Of a stretch of 52,795 nucleotides of DNA, positions 6,799-14,333 are shown piece by piece. Every line of letters starts with the position of its first letter. Within the stretch, counting starts at the first letter, position 1. The position numbers were made by a program, and so were the translations under genes. Below the pieces are notes generated by a model. It did no database searches. It was not told the origin of the DNA and was given only the letters and a program-made list of their open reading frames with translations. Origin of the DNA: Gallionella sp. Lineage in GTDB: Bacteria; Pseudomonadota; Gammaproteobacteria; Burkholderiales; Gallionellaceae. Location of the stretch: NCBI GenBank assembly GCA_030681375.1, contig JAUXWM010000007.1, positions 1 to 52,795 on the forward strand, written 5' to 3'.

Positions 6799-7530
6799 TT
6801 ACCTCCTACTATCAACGATGCGCAGAAGATGACTGGCAAGAACGACCATTTCTTGTGCCTCCGTCGGGTCGTTGATGGTAACTGTGCGATGAGAATGCGG
6901 GTTCTTGTAAGAGCCAATTGCTCCTGCGAACAGGTGTGCCAATGCCTCACGCTCTGCTTCGGGTTGCAGCTGATCTGAAAGCGGCCCGGTTGTTTTGTCG
7001 AATGCCTTGCGCATTAACGCTGTACCGATATCAGCAGCAGAAAAGTGACCGACTTCGCGCACGGCAATTTCGACAGCCCTGAATGCCTTGAATACTGCCG
7101 TTTCAATATCTCCACGAACAATGTCGAGCCATACGTCGTCAGCGATAGATGGATGCAGAAGCGTCTTCGGGAATGCCACGCTACGCTCGTAAGTTTTGAA
7201 TGAGTTATTGGACAGGATGTTCTGCGCACGTCGGCTTAAAAGCATGTGGCCGTTGGTTCCATTAATCCCAGGTTCGGGGATGAGAAGCCCATGGACAACT
7301 AAATAATTCCATGCTTCAGCCAAAGCTAATTCGGCATCCTTTTTCCGGTTCTGCGGATAGCCGTTATTTGTTCGGTGATTTCCGTCGATTTGTGAAGCTA
7401 TGGTTTGAAGGTGAACAAGATTGTTCTGCCTGAGCTCGGCGGCTAGGCGTAAGACGACTTCCGCAAGTTCTTCAGGCGCGAGCGCTACAAGTACATCTAC
7501 GTCAGGAATCAAGGATGTCAAAGTCGCCAT
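6799..7530 (-). CDS. TIGR02391 (Ymh) family protein, HEPN-related (cassette 3)
   Basis: A 243-residue protein. The C-terminal half matches the TIGR02391 family: DIETAVFKAFRAVEIAVREV, then GTALMRKAFD, GPLSDQ and AHLFAGAIGSYKNPHSHR. The YKNPHSHR motif resembles the RNxxxH-type active site of HEPN-superfamily proteins, often RNases in defence and toxin systems. The N-terminal part is helical with no motif I recognise. It fills one cassette alone, with no antitoxin partner. Defence or abortive-infection activity is inference from the family and the integron setting. Confidence 0.8.
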   Translation of the reverse strand: MATLTSLIPDVDVLVALAPEELAEVVLRLAAELRQNNLVHLQTIASQIDGNHRTNNGYPQNRKKDAELALAEAWNYLVVHGLLIPEPGINGTNGHMLLSRRAQNILSNNSFKTYERSVAFPKTLLHPSIADDVWLDIVRGDIETAVFKAFRAVEIAVREVGHFSAADIGTALMRKAFDKTTGPLSDQLQPEAEREALAHLFAGAIGSYKNPHSHRTVTINDPTEAQEMVVLASHLLRIVDSRR

Positions 7531-7551
7531 AATGAACCGCCGTATTGTGAC

Positions 7552-7629
7552 GCCGAACGTGAAGCTAAGGGGCGCGCCGAAGGCGCGTCCCAGCGACCAA
7601 AGGGAGCGAACTTGAGCGTAGGGTTAGGG
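7552..7629 (-). repeat. attC site between cassettes 2 and 3
   Basis: In cassette orientation the 78-bp site begins CCCTAAC (7629-7623) and ends GTTCGGC (7558-7552). A GC-rich stem, GGACGCGCC / GGCGCGCCCC, closes on a TTC loop. The stop codon of the cassette 2 gene lies inside the CCCTAAC box. It shares CTACGCTCAAG and CCTTAGCTxCACGTT segments with the site at 6108-6171, so these two belong to one attC type. Confidence 0.78.
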
Positions 7630-7914
7630 TTTTGGCTTGACATCGAGAGCCAGAGTTACAGCGCCATCTGGAATAAGGACGGACGAATATGAGCATTTAT
7701 GATGGCTGGCCAGAGCACTCAATTCCGCGAGTACCGGCAAAGCTTTTTCTGCGGCCAGCAGCCAAACATTTAGGGCAAGCCGCGTGGTGCCTTTCACGGG
7801 CTTTAAGAGAGTATCGGCATCACTGGCAAAACCGAGCCATTTGTGAGAGTAGCCTGGGGTGGTAGACATTCCTTCGGTGGGTGGAATTTCGACAACGAAC
7901 AAAAACTGCGGCAT
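7624..7914 (-). CDS. Hypothetical protein (cassette 2)
   Basis: A 96-residue protein I do not recognise. It opens MPQFLFVVEIPPTEGM, is soluble and mixed alpha/beta in appearance, and contains a hydrophobic helical segment LALNVWLLAAEKALPVLAEL. The start at 7914 is well supported: AGGAGG lies 5 nt upstream. The stop codon (TAA) is formed by the attC RYYYAAC box. The beginning of the cassette (TTAGGTTTGCCGTCTC) resembles that of cassette 1. Confidence 0.65.
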   Translation of the reverse strand: MPQFLFVVEIPPTEGMSTTPGYSHKWLGFASDADTLLKPVKGTTRLALNVWLLAAEKALPVLAELSALASHHKCSYSSVLIPDGAVTLALDVKPKP

Positions 7915-7946
7915 GCAAACCTCCTGTAAGTGATGAGACGGCAAAC

Positions 7947-8135
7947 CTAACCCCAGAAAATAGCTTTAATGATTCTAACAATCCCAACAACAACCGATAG
8001 CCATAGAAAAATCACAAGACCATTTTCAAGTGCCTTCCCTATTTTCCAATACTTAAAACGTTTTCTTATAACAATCGGTGGGCGGCGAAGAGCTTGCTTG
8101 CGGCTTTGATTATTGATGCGATTTGTGAGCGACAC
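7947..8135 (-). CDS. Small single-pass membrane protein (cassette 1), start uncertain
   Basis: About 62 residues. The N-terminal half is very basic (NRINNQSRKQALRRPP, RKRFKYWKIGK). It is followed by one membrane helix, GLVIFLWLSVVVGIVRIIKA, and ends IFWG. Positive-inside logic puts the N-terminus in the cytoplasm. The GTG at 8135 is used because it lies inside the cassette; the open frame also extends to a TTG at 8171 within attI. No homologue is recognised. It is the attI-proximal cassette, the position usually expressed most strongly. Its stop TAG sits in the GTTAGGT junction with cassette 2, and no attC palindrome is visible. Confidence 0.5.
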   Translation of the reverse strand: MSLTNRINNQSRKQALRRPPIVIRKRFKYWKIGKALENGLVIFLWLSVVVGIVRIIKAIFWG

Positions 8136-8142
8136 GGTAAAC

Positions 8143-8251
8143 CCTAACGTTAAGTCGACAGAACTTTTCAAATGTATGCAGGATAGTGTTCTGTATAAGC
8201 TGTCCTGATATACTGCAACCCACTGATTTTAATAATCCGAGGGGATATTAT
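8143..8251. promoter_or_regulatory. Presumed attI region and integrase leader
   Basis: The cassette boundary is marked by GTTAGGG on the minus strand (8149-8143), preceded by GTCGACTTAAC. The roughly 100 bp between this point and the intI start should contain attI and the intI promoter. No convincing LexA box (CTGT-N8-ACAG) was found. The assignment rests on position and on the GTTRRR-like junction, not on homology to a known attI. Confidence 0.5.
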
Positions 8252-9238
8252 ATGTCAAGCGCTCCTGCATACTCAGCACCTCATGCGCCTATGCTGCTGG
8301 AAGTCGTGCGTGAGCATATCCGGGCGAAACACTTTAGTCGGCGGACGGAGGAATCATACACGGGTTGGATTAAGCGTTTTGTGCATTTCTATCACAAAAA
8401 ACACCCGCGCGAGATGGGGGCGCCGGAAGTGGAAGCCTTTTTGACTGATCTTGCGGTTAACTGCAAGGTTTCTGCTGCCACGCAAACTCAGGCTTTGTCG
8501 GCATTGCTGTTTCTTTACAAGGAAGTTTTAGGCATGGACGTGCCGTGGATGGGCGGGATGGTGCGCGCAAAAGCATCCGTCAGGATGCCGACTGTGCTGT
8601 CTGTCAATGAAGTGCATCGCCTTTTGGCTTGTCTTGACGGGGTTTATTCACTCATGGCAAGGTTGATTTATGGCGCCGGGATGCGCTTGATGGAGTGCGT
8701 TACGCTGCGTATAAAGGACGTTGATTTTGATCGTCACGAGATTCTGGTGCGAGAAGGTAAGGGGCGCAAGGATCGCGTAACGATGTTGCCGCAAACTTTG
8801 GTGCCAGCGCTTCAGGAGCATTTGCAAAAGGTGCGCGTGTTGTTCGACATGGACAGAAAAAATGACGTTCCCGGCGTGGCCATGCCGGATGCGTTGAGCA
8901 GAAAATATCCGGGGGCGTGCAAGACTTGGGGCTGGTTCTGGGTATTTCCTGCACCGACTCTGTCTGACGATCCAGAAACAGGCATCTACCGCCGCCATCA
9001 TATTTATGAACAAAACCTGCAAAGGGCGATCCGCCTTGGCGTGCGAAAGGCAGGTATTGCCAAACCGGCTACCACGCACACCCTGCGTCATTCCTTCGCT
9101 ACCCATTTACTGGAAAGCGGCTACGACATCCGCACCGTACAGGAACTGCTGGGTCATTCGGATGTTTCCACCACGATGATTTACACACATGTGCTGAACA
9201 AGGGCGGCAGAGGGGTGGTCAGCCCGCTGGACCGGTAA
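8252..9238 (+). CDS. intI: Integron integrase IntI (tyrosine recombinase)
   Basis: A 328-residue tyrosine recombinase that inserts and excises cassettes at attI x attC. The N-terminal SAM-like domain (MLLEVVREHIRAKHFSRRTE) is followed by the catalytic domain with R (YGAGMRLMEC), HxxR (THTLRHSFATHLLESG), H (LLGHSDVSTTMIYTHV) and the nucleophile Y in MIYTHV. The IntI-specific insert that separates it from XerC/D is present: MPDALSRKYPGACKTWGWFW then VFPAP. The start ATG at 8252 has GAGGGG 7 nt upstream; an extension to 8186 has no such support. All catalytic residues are intact and the length is normal, so it is likely functional. Confidence 0.96.
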   Translation: MSSAPAYSAPHAPMLLEVVREHIRAKHFSRRTEESYTGWIKRFVHFYHKKHPREMGAPEVEAFLTDLAVNCKVSAATQTQALSALLFLYKEVLGMDVPWMGGMVRAKASVRMPTVLSVNEVHRLLACLDGVYSLMARLIYGAGMRLMECVTLRIKDVDFDRHEILVREGKGRKDRVTMLPQTLVPALQEHLQKVRVLFDMDRKNDVPGVAMPDALSRKYPGACKTWGWFWVFPAPTLSDDPETGIYRRHHIYEQNLQRAIRLGVRKAGIAKPATTHTLRHSFATHLLESGYDIRTVQELLGHSDVSTTMIYTHVLNKGGRGVVSPLDR

Positions 9239-9308
9239 ACTGAATATCAGCCCGGCGCTCAACGACCCTTTACGGGTTGCAAACCGCGTGGAATAACAGG
9301 CTATTGAT

Positions 9309-10397
9309 TTACTGCTTCGCGCCCATCGCCAGCGCGAGCAGTCGGCCTTGTTCCAGTTCGGCAAAATCCGGTTCCGCAAGCCAGCCTTGCAGGTTGTCCA
9401 TCACCAGATCGGTCAGTGCGTGTATCCAATCGTTGCGGTCATTCAGGCAGGGGATGTAGTGGTATTCGCCGCCGCCGGCATGCTGGAAATCCTCTTTTCC
9501 TTCCATGGCGATTTCTTCCAGCGTTTCCAGACAGTCCGCGACAAAGCCGGGGCAGACGACATCTACGCGGCTGATTTTTTGTTGCCCCAGTTCCTTGAGT
9601 GTGGCGGTGGTGTAGGGTTTGATCCACTCGGCTTTGCCGAAACGTGACTGGAAGCTGACGACATATTGCCCGGGTTGCAGGCCTAGCGCTTGTGCCAGCA
9701 GGCGTCCGGTCTTGTGGCATTCGCAGTGGTAAGGATCGCCCTTGTCCAGCGTGTATTGCGGGACGCCGTGAAAGCTCATCAGCAGTTTTTCAGGGCGGCC
9801 ATGTTGCACCCAGTAAGCGTTGATATTGGCCGCGAGTGCCTGGATATATGCCGGGTAATCGTGGAAATGCTTGATGGTGCGAATGGAGGGCATGTTGCGC
9901 ATCTGTTGCAGGGCGTTGAACACTTGGTCGAACACCGGGGCGGTCGAGCTGGCGGCGTATTGCGGAAACAGGGGGACTATCAGGATGCGCTGGCAGTTTT
10001 GTACCTTCAGGCGCTGCAGCGCATCGGCAATGGACGGATTGCCATAACTCATTGCGAATTCCACGACAAGCGGAGACTGGGTGCGCGTGCCCAGATAGCC
10101 TTTTAACAAGACCGCCTGTTTTTCAGTATAGACGCGCAGCGGTGAACCTTCAGTCAACCAGATGCTGGCATATTTCTCTGCGGATTTTTTCGGGCGCACG
10201 TTGAGGATGATGCCGTTGAGTATCAGCCACCAGATCGCCTTGGGGATTTCCACTACGCGCGGATCACCCAGGAACTGCTTGAGATAGGGGCGCACCGCTT
10301 GTGCGGTGGGCGCGTCCGGCGTGCCCAGATTGACCAGCAGTACGCCGGTTTTTTGAGTTGTGCCGTGGGTGTAAGCGGGTTCAGTCTGATAGGGCAT
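9309..10397 (-). CDS. hemH: Ferrochelatase
   Basis: A 362-residue enzyme that inserts Fe(II) into protoporphyrin IX, the last step of heme b synthesis. Family signatures are [14 protein letters not shown] at the start, the catalytic histidine in [22 protein letters not shown], and [18 protein letters not shown] with a conserved glutamate. It lacks a membrane helix but has the longer C-terminus common in beta-proteobacteria. The start was set at the ATG at 10397; an upstream in-frame start at 10427 is less likely. The gene ends 70 bp from the integrase end (convergent). The 219 bp upstream (10398-10616) hold no gene I can support. Confidence 0.96.
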   Translation of the reverse strand: MPYQTEPAYTHGTTQKTGVLLVNLGTPDAPTAQAVRPYLKQFLGDPRVVEIPKAIWWLILNGIILNVRPKKSAEKYASIWLTEGSPLRVYTEKQAVLLKGYLGTRTQSPLVVEFAMSYGNPSIADALQRLKVQNCQRILIVPLFPQYAASSTAPVFDQVFNALQQMRNMPSIRTIKHFHDYPAYIQALAANINAYWVQHGRPEKLLMSFHGVPQYTLDKGDPYHCECHKTGRLLAQALGLQPGQYVVSFQSRFGKAEWIKPYTTATLKELGQQKISRVDVVCPGFVADCLETLEEIAMEGKEDFQHAGGGEYHYIPCLNDRNDWIHALTDLVMDNLQGWLAEPDFAELEQGRLLALAMGAKQ

Positions 10398-10616
10398 AGT
10401 CGTTATGTGTTTTATGTTAACCAACAATCGTTCAATAGCCCGGAACTCGTCATTTGCGCGTAGCGGGTCAATATCAAGGTTTTATCCGCTTTGCGGGCAG
10501 TTCATTTTGCTGGATTCTCGCCAGTGCGGGATAAACAGAATCTCGGCTGGCGTCTTTTGCCAGCTTAGATAATGTTTAGTAGTTTCATCAATGACGGCTC
10601 TAATGAATTTTTCGGG

Positions 10617-11252
10617 TTACAGTTTATTTTCGGTTTTTTTGATGCCTTCCAGTATATCTGCACGGCGACCGGCATCCGCATCTTCACGTCCCGGGCGGGC
10701 AGGTGCGTTCAATGCTTTCCTGAAGTATTCGAGTGATTTTGCATATTCGCCGCGCTCCAGCAGAAAATCCGCGTAGAAATAGTTCTGGTCTATGCCGTTA
10801 GGGCTGACTTTGAGTGCGCGTTCGAGATACTCGCGCGCCTTGTCGAAATCGCCGAAAGAACCGAAACGCGGCACTTTGTAATACAGGCTGCCGAGCGAAG
10901 TCAGCGCGGAACCTTCCAGCGCATTCGGGTCGATCTTTTCCGCCGCCAGCAGCAAGTCACGCGCCGCTTTGGCCGTGCCGCCGGCGGACATGAAACTCTG
11001 GTACTTGGCCAGGGTGCTGGTGATGATACCTTCCCAGATCAGTGGTTCGGCGCGTCCTGGGTTGCTGGCGCTCACCTGATGTGCCTGTTTTGCCAGCTTT
11101 TCCAGTGCGTCTTCCCGGCTTTTTTCGGGCAACTGGTAGTTGGCCTTTGCCCATTCGTGCTGCAATTGGGCGATGGAGGCATCCATGCCTGTGGCGGCAT
11201 AGGCCGTGCTGATGCTGAATGCCAGCGCGAATAAGAAGGCGTATTTCTTCAT
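10617..11252 (-). CDS. Exported TPR-repeat protein
   Basis: A 211-residue protein with a clean signal peptide (MKKYAFLFALAFSISTAYAA) and tetratricopeptide-like helix pairs: GSALTSLGSLYYKVPRFGSF, FDKAREYLERALKVSPNG and NYFYADFLLERGEYAKSLEYF. It is probably periplasmic and may scaffold other proteins. AAGGAATT lies 7 nt before the ATG. It is the last gene of the operon starting at 14912, 27 bp after the SDR gene. This genomic position suggests it serves the same pathway, perhaps in export or assembly of its product. No partner is identifiable. Confidence 0.85.
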   Translation of the reverse strand: MKKYAFLFALAFSISTAYAATGMDASIAQLQHEWAKANYQLPEKSREDALEKLAKQAHQVSASNPGRAEPLIWEGIITSTLAKYQSFMSAGGTAKAARDLLLAAEKIDPNALEGSALTSLGSLYYKVPRFGSFGDFDKAREYLERALKVSPNGIDQNYFYADFLLERGEYAKSLEYFRKALNAPARPGREDADAGRRADILEGIKKTENKL

Positions 11253-11279
11253 TATGAATTCCTTGTGTGGGTTGAGGGA

Positions 11280-12083
11280 CTATTTTTTAAGCTGTGCGTA
11301 CTTGCGGGCAATACGTGTGTTTTTAAGCAATCCGCCGTCCACCAGACGCGGGAACACGCCATTTAACCGGGCAAAGAAGGATTCCGGCTGGCCGATGAAA
11401 CATTCTTTCAGTTCCCGCTCTATGGCACACACGATCTGCTCCGCGACATAGTCGGGTTCATCCAGATTGGTCTTGGTTTCGAGATGCATCTGGCTGGTCA
11501 GTGCATCGTTCAGTGGCGTTTTGGTGGCGCGCGGCGAAACGTAGCTTACGCCCACCCGGCTATCCGCCAGTTCGCGCCCTAATGCCTCGGAAAAACCGCG
11601 TATCGCAAATTTGCTGGCGCAATAGCTGGCAAAATGGGGAAAGCCGATAGAACCGAAGGTCGAGCCGATGTTGACGATACGGCCGCTGTTTTGTGCCAAT
11701 AAATTCGGCAGGGCGGCGCGCACCAGCAGCATGGGTGCCAGCACATTGACGTTGATGATTTGGGCGATGCGTTCGGGAGACTGGTTTTCATACAGCGTGA
11801 AATCCAGCAGCCCTGCGTTGTTGATGACGATATCAAAGCCACCCATAGCCTGAGATGCGGCCTCGATAACCTGTGCGGCCGCGCCTTCGGAGGTCAGATC
11901 AAGTGCGATCGCTGTCGCGCTTCCGCCGTTGTGATTGATCTCGGCGCAGATTTCCTCCAGACGCGTGGCGTTGCGCTCTACCAGTGCCAGATGCGCACCT
12001 CTGGCTGCGAGTAACACGGCCAGATGATATCCGATGCCACCGGCCGCTCCGGTCAGGATGATGCGTTTCATGGCCAGATTCAT
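11280..12083 (-). CDS. Short-chain dehydrogenase/reductase
   Basis: A 267-residue classical SDR. The cofactor loop TGAAGGIG (TGxxxGxG), NNAG, the catalytic serine in NIGSTFGSIGF, and YCASK (YxxxK) are all present. The residue after beta-strand 2 is E in LALVERN, which does not clearly favour NADPH. The start ATG at 12083 has AAGGAAG upstream and overlaps the stop of the di-iron oxidase gene by 4 bp, so the two are translationally coupled. It probably reduces or oxidises a carbonyl/alcohol intermediate in the same pathway. The substrate is unknown. Confidence 0.92.
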   Translation of the reverse strand: MNLAMKRIILTGAAGGIGYHLAVLLAARGAHLALVERNATRLEEICAEINHNGGSATAIALDLTSEGAAAQVIEAASQAMGGFDIVINNAGLLDFTLYENQSPERIAQIINVNVLAPMLLVRAALPNLLAQNSGRIVNIGSTFGSIGFPHFASYCASKFAIRGFSEALGRELADSRVGVSYVSPRATKTPLNDALTSQMHLETKTNLDEPDYVAEQIVCAIERELKECFIGQPESFFARLNGVFPRLVDGGLLKNTRIARKYAQLKK

Positions 12084-12787
12084 GCTGCTTCCTTAATTAC
12101 CCCTTCGCCCGCATGCGGGAGAGGGTGGGGGTGAGGGAACCGGCGGCCCAGATCGCGGAAAATGTCGCCATACAGTTTGTAGAACAGGCGGGCGCAATGG
12201 ATCAGGCAGTCCTGATCGGCAGGGTCGGTAATCTGGTTGATCAGCGATTCGTAAAAATCCACATGGCCTACATCCAGAGAACCGTGCGAAGTCAGGTAGG
12301 AGAAGGCATCCGGCCCCAGCCCCAGGCTTTGTTGTATGGCTTTCCCGGCATGTGTCGCCAGCGCGACGCTGGTGCCTTCGAGCACCAGCACCATGCCGAA
12401 GAAGCCGACCGGATTGACGCGGGCGATGGTGTCGTAGGCGTAAGCTACCATCAGTTCGGTGGCGGGGCGGGGCGTGCCGTTGCGCACGGCCTCGGCATCG
12501 CCGCCGCAGGCCTTGATGTCGCCCAGTATCCATTCCTGATGACCGACTTCCTCCTCGATGTATTCGGCCACGGCCGTTCTGAGCCACTCGTACTTGCCCG
12601 GCAATCGTCCGCCGCAAGACATCAGCAGCGGGGTGGTGTGCTTGACGTGATGATAAGCCTCGGTCAAAAAGGCGATATAGGCATCCAGGCTGACTTCGCC
12701 CATCGCGGCGGCCTGGATGATGGGCAAGCTCTGCAATTCATTGCGCTCAGTCTCGGTTGCTGCCAGTAATTGCTGATACGGTGTCAT
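12080..12787 (-). CDS. Heme-oxygenase-like di-iron oxidase (TenA/PqqC-like, HDO family)
   Basis: A 235-residue all-helical protein of the 'iron-containing redox enzyme' group. Likely metal ligands lie in YHHVKHTT, YIEEEVGHQEW (ExxxH), LEGTS and HGSLDVGHVDFY (DxxxH), the helix-borne Glu/His/Asp set of HDO enzymes such as the fatty-acid decarboxylase UndA and N-oxygenases. The four-gene context (AMP-ligase before, SDR after) suggests an acyl or amino-acyl substrate. The C-terminal residues FPHPHPLPHAGEG are encoded by a REP-like palindrome and are probably a recent extension. Function is inferred from family only. Confidence 0.83.
   Translation of the reverse strand: MTPYQQLLAATETERNELQSLPIIQAAAMGEVSLDAYIAFLTEAYHHVKHTTPLLMSCGGRLPGKYEWLRTAVAEYIEEEVGHQEWILGDIKACGGDAEAVRNGTPRPATELMVAYAYDTIARVNPVGFFGMVLVLEGTSVALATHAGKAIQQSLGLGPDAFSYLTSHGSLDVGHVDFYESLINQITDPADQDCLIHCARLFYKLYGDIFRDLGRRFPHPHPLPHAGEGVIKEAA
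12100..12138. repeat. REP-like palindrome inside the 3' end of the di-iron oxidase gene
   Basis: The core CCCGCATGCGGG (12108-12119) is a perfect palindrome, flanked by the G/C-skewed GAGAGGGTGGGGGTGAGGG. This class of extragenic palindrome is common in proteobacterial genomes. Here it lies inside an open frame and encodes PHPHPLPHAGEG, supplying the last part of the protein. Confidence 0.7.
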
Positions 12788-12805
12788 GAATGGTTAATCT
12801 CGCTG

Positions 12806-14323
12806 TTAATTATCTGAATTGTCATGATAAAGCTGTTCGATAGCCGTCTGATATTGCGCCTGAATCGCCTCGCGCTTCAAGCGACCATTGCCGGTCAGCT
12901 GGCCGTTCTGCGGCAAAAACGGCGCAAGGGCCGGCAGCCAGTATTTTACCTGAGCATAGTCCGGCAGAACACGATTGGCATCGGCTATGGCTTGATTGAT
13001 TGCCGCGACAATCTCCGGTGTGTTGCCGCGCGGCACGATCACGGCCACGTTCCACGGGCGGGCTTCACCGAAAACAGCGGCCTGGGCGATGGCCGGGTGC
13101 AGGGTCAGTTCGCGTTCCACCCATTCCGGCGATACGTTGCGGCCGAACGAGGTGATGAAGATGTTTTTCTTGCGTCCGTTCAGGTGCAAAAATCCGTCGT
13201 GATCCAGATGCCCGATGTCGCCAGTCGGCCAATAGCTACCTGCGGGGACGGGTTCACTGCCGATATAGCTCAGCAGCGTCGCACCCGCAACGAGAATTTC
13301 GCCATCGCCGGAAATTTTTACTTTGACGTGCGGCAGAGGTTTGCCCACGCTGCCGGGCAGGCGATCGGATTCGGTATTGAGCGAGACCACTGACGCGCAT
13401 TCGGATAGGCCATAGCCTTCAAATACCGGGATGCCAAGCGCCTGTGCGCGTTGCAGCAAACGCTCCGAAACACTTGCGCCGCCTATCGCAACAAAGCGCA
13501 ACTGCGCAGGCCGGGCATGGCCCGCTTCAACCGCTGCCACCGCTGCGTGCAGTAATTGCGGGGTCAGTATCGTGGTTGTGGCCTGATATCTGATCAGCGT
13601 GTCCAGCATCTTCTGCACATTCAGTCCGCTGGAGCCGCTCAATCCCACGGTCGTTAGCGGCAGCAAATGACAGCTCGCGCCCGCCAGCAGCGGCACATAC
13701 ACCCCGGCCAGATTTTCAAGCAGCGTGGATAGCGGCAGCAGACTGACATGACGGTCGCTCGGCTTGCCCCGCGTGGCGGCCAGCAACGAGGTTGCGACCT
13801 GATGCAGAGCCTCTGCGGAGAGACAGACGCCTTTTGGATGCCCAGTGGTGCCGGAGGTGTAGGTGACTTTTACCGTGCCGACAGGTAAGGCTTTCGCCGG
13901 GATGTTGTCCAGGCGAATCTCGGTGAGTTCCTGACCGCTGATGATGTGCGTGAAAGAGGTGTCTGCTTCAATGCCGTGTTCGGACAGAATTTCCTGGTAT
14001 TGATCGGGCTGGTCGGTGAGGATGCAGCTGATGCCCGCGTCACGAACGCTGTGGACGATTTGTTCTGCCGAGAAAAAAAACGGCAGGGGGATGATGACTT
14101 TGCCGTTGGCCAGCCCGGCCAGATCGAGCACCGCCCATAACGGCGAATTATCGACGGCCAGCCCTAATGTTTTGGTCGGGATGGTGCGCAGCAGCGCACC
14201 GATTTGTTCTATGCCATCGCTGAGGTCCTGATAGCTGAGAATATGCTGTTCGCCGATCAGGGCAGGCGCATCGGGCTGTTTTTCGCACTGCCGCATGAGG
14301 GCTGTGATGAGGGGTGATTGCAC
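12806..14323 (-). CDS. AMP-dependent acyl-CoA synthetase/ligase
   Basis: A 505-residue adenylating enzyme of the ANL superfamily. Motifs: A3 VTYTSGTTGHPKG, A5 GYGLSECAS, A7 PTGDIGHLDHDGFLHLNGR, A8 GRNVSPEWVE, and a C-terminal GNGRLKR with the A10 lysine. It should activate a carboxylic acid as acyl-AMP, then acyl-CoA or an acyl transfer product. The start is a GTG at 14323 with AAGGAG 6 nt upstream; the open frame continues to 14563 only as antisense to the upstream gene. It follows the hemolysin-like gene by 10 bp and precedes the di-iron oxidase by 18 bp. Shorter than typical fatty acyl-CoA synthetases (about 550), it lies nearer the small-acid/olefin-cluster types. Confidence 0.92.
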   Translation of the reverse strand: MQSPLITALMRQCEKQPDAPALIGEQHILSYQDLSDGIEQIGALLRTIPTKTLGLAVDNSPLWAVLDLAGLANGKVIIPLPFFFSAEQIVHSVRDAGISCILTDQPDQYQEILSEHGIEADTSFTHIISGQELTEIRLDNIPAKALPVGTVKVTYTSGTTGHPKGVCLSAEALHQVATSLLAATRGKPSDRHVSLLPLSTLLENLAGVYVPLLAGASCHLLPLTTVGLSGSSGLNVQKMLDTLIRYQATTTILTPQLLHAAVAAVEAGHARPAQLRFVAIGGASVSERLLQRAQALGIPVFEGYGLSECASVVSLNTESDRLPGSVGKPLPHVKVKISGDGEILVAGATLLSYIGSEPVPAGSYWPTGDIGHLDHDGFLHLNGRKKNIFITSFGRNVSPEWVERELTLHPAIAQAAVFGEARPWNVAVIVPRGNTPEIVAAINQAIADANRVLPDYAQVKYWLPALAPFLPQNGQLTGNGRLKREAIQAQYQTAIEQLYHDNSDN

Positions 14324-14333
14324 GTGCTTCTCC

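Larger units (their letters stand above)
4710..9238. mobile_element. Chromosomal integron: IntI integrase plus about six gene cassettes
   Basis: A divergent IntI-type integrase (8252-9238, plus) faces an array in which every recognisable gene lies on the minus strand, reading away from the integrase. This is the arrangement of integrons. Gene units are separated by palindromic sites with RYYYAAC / GTTRRRY-like ends at 7552-7629, 6728-6785, 6108-6171 and 5290-5467. Cassettes from the attI side: small membrane protein; unknown 96-aa protein; TIGR02391 protein; BrnT/BrnA; antitoxin/RelE-type toxin; BrnT/BrnA. I could not find attC sites after the first and last cassettes. The toxin-antitoxin load is typical of sedentary chromosomal integrons, where such cassettes stabilise the array. 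Confidence 0.88.

Noticed and set aside
8186..8251. LexA box in front of intI
   Set aside because: CTGT-containing stretches occur but none has ACAG at the required 8-bp spacing.
9239..9308. attC or terminator between intI and hemH
   Set aside because: No paired arms with consensus ends and no T-run hairpin could be seen.
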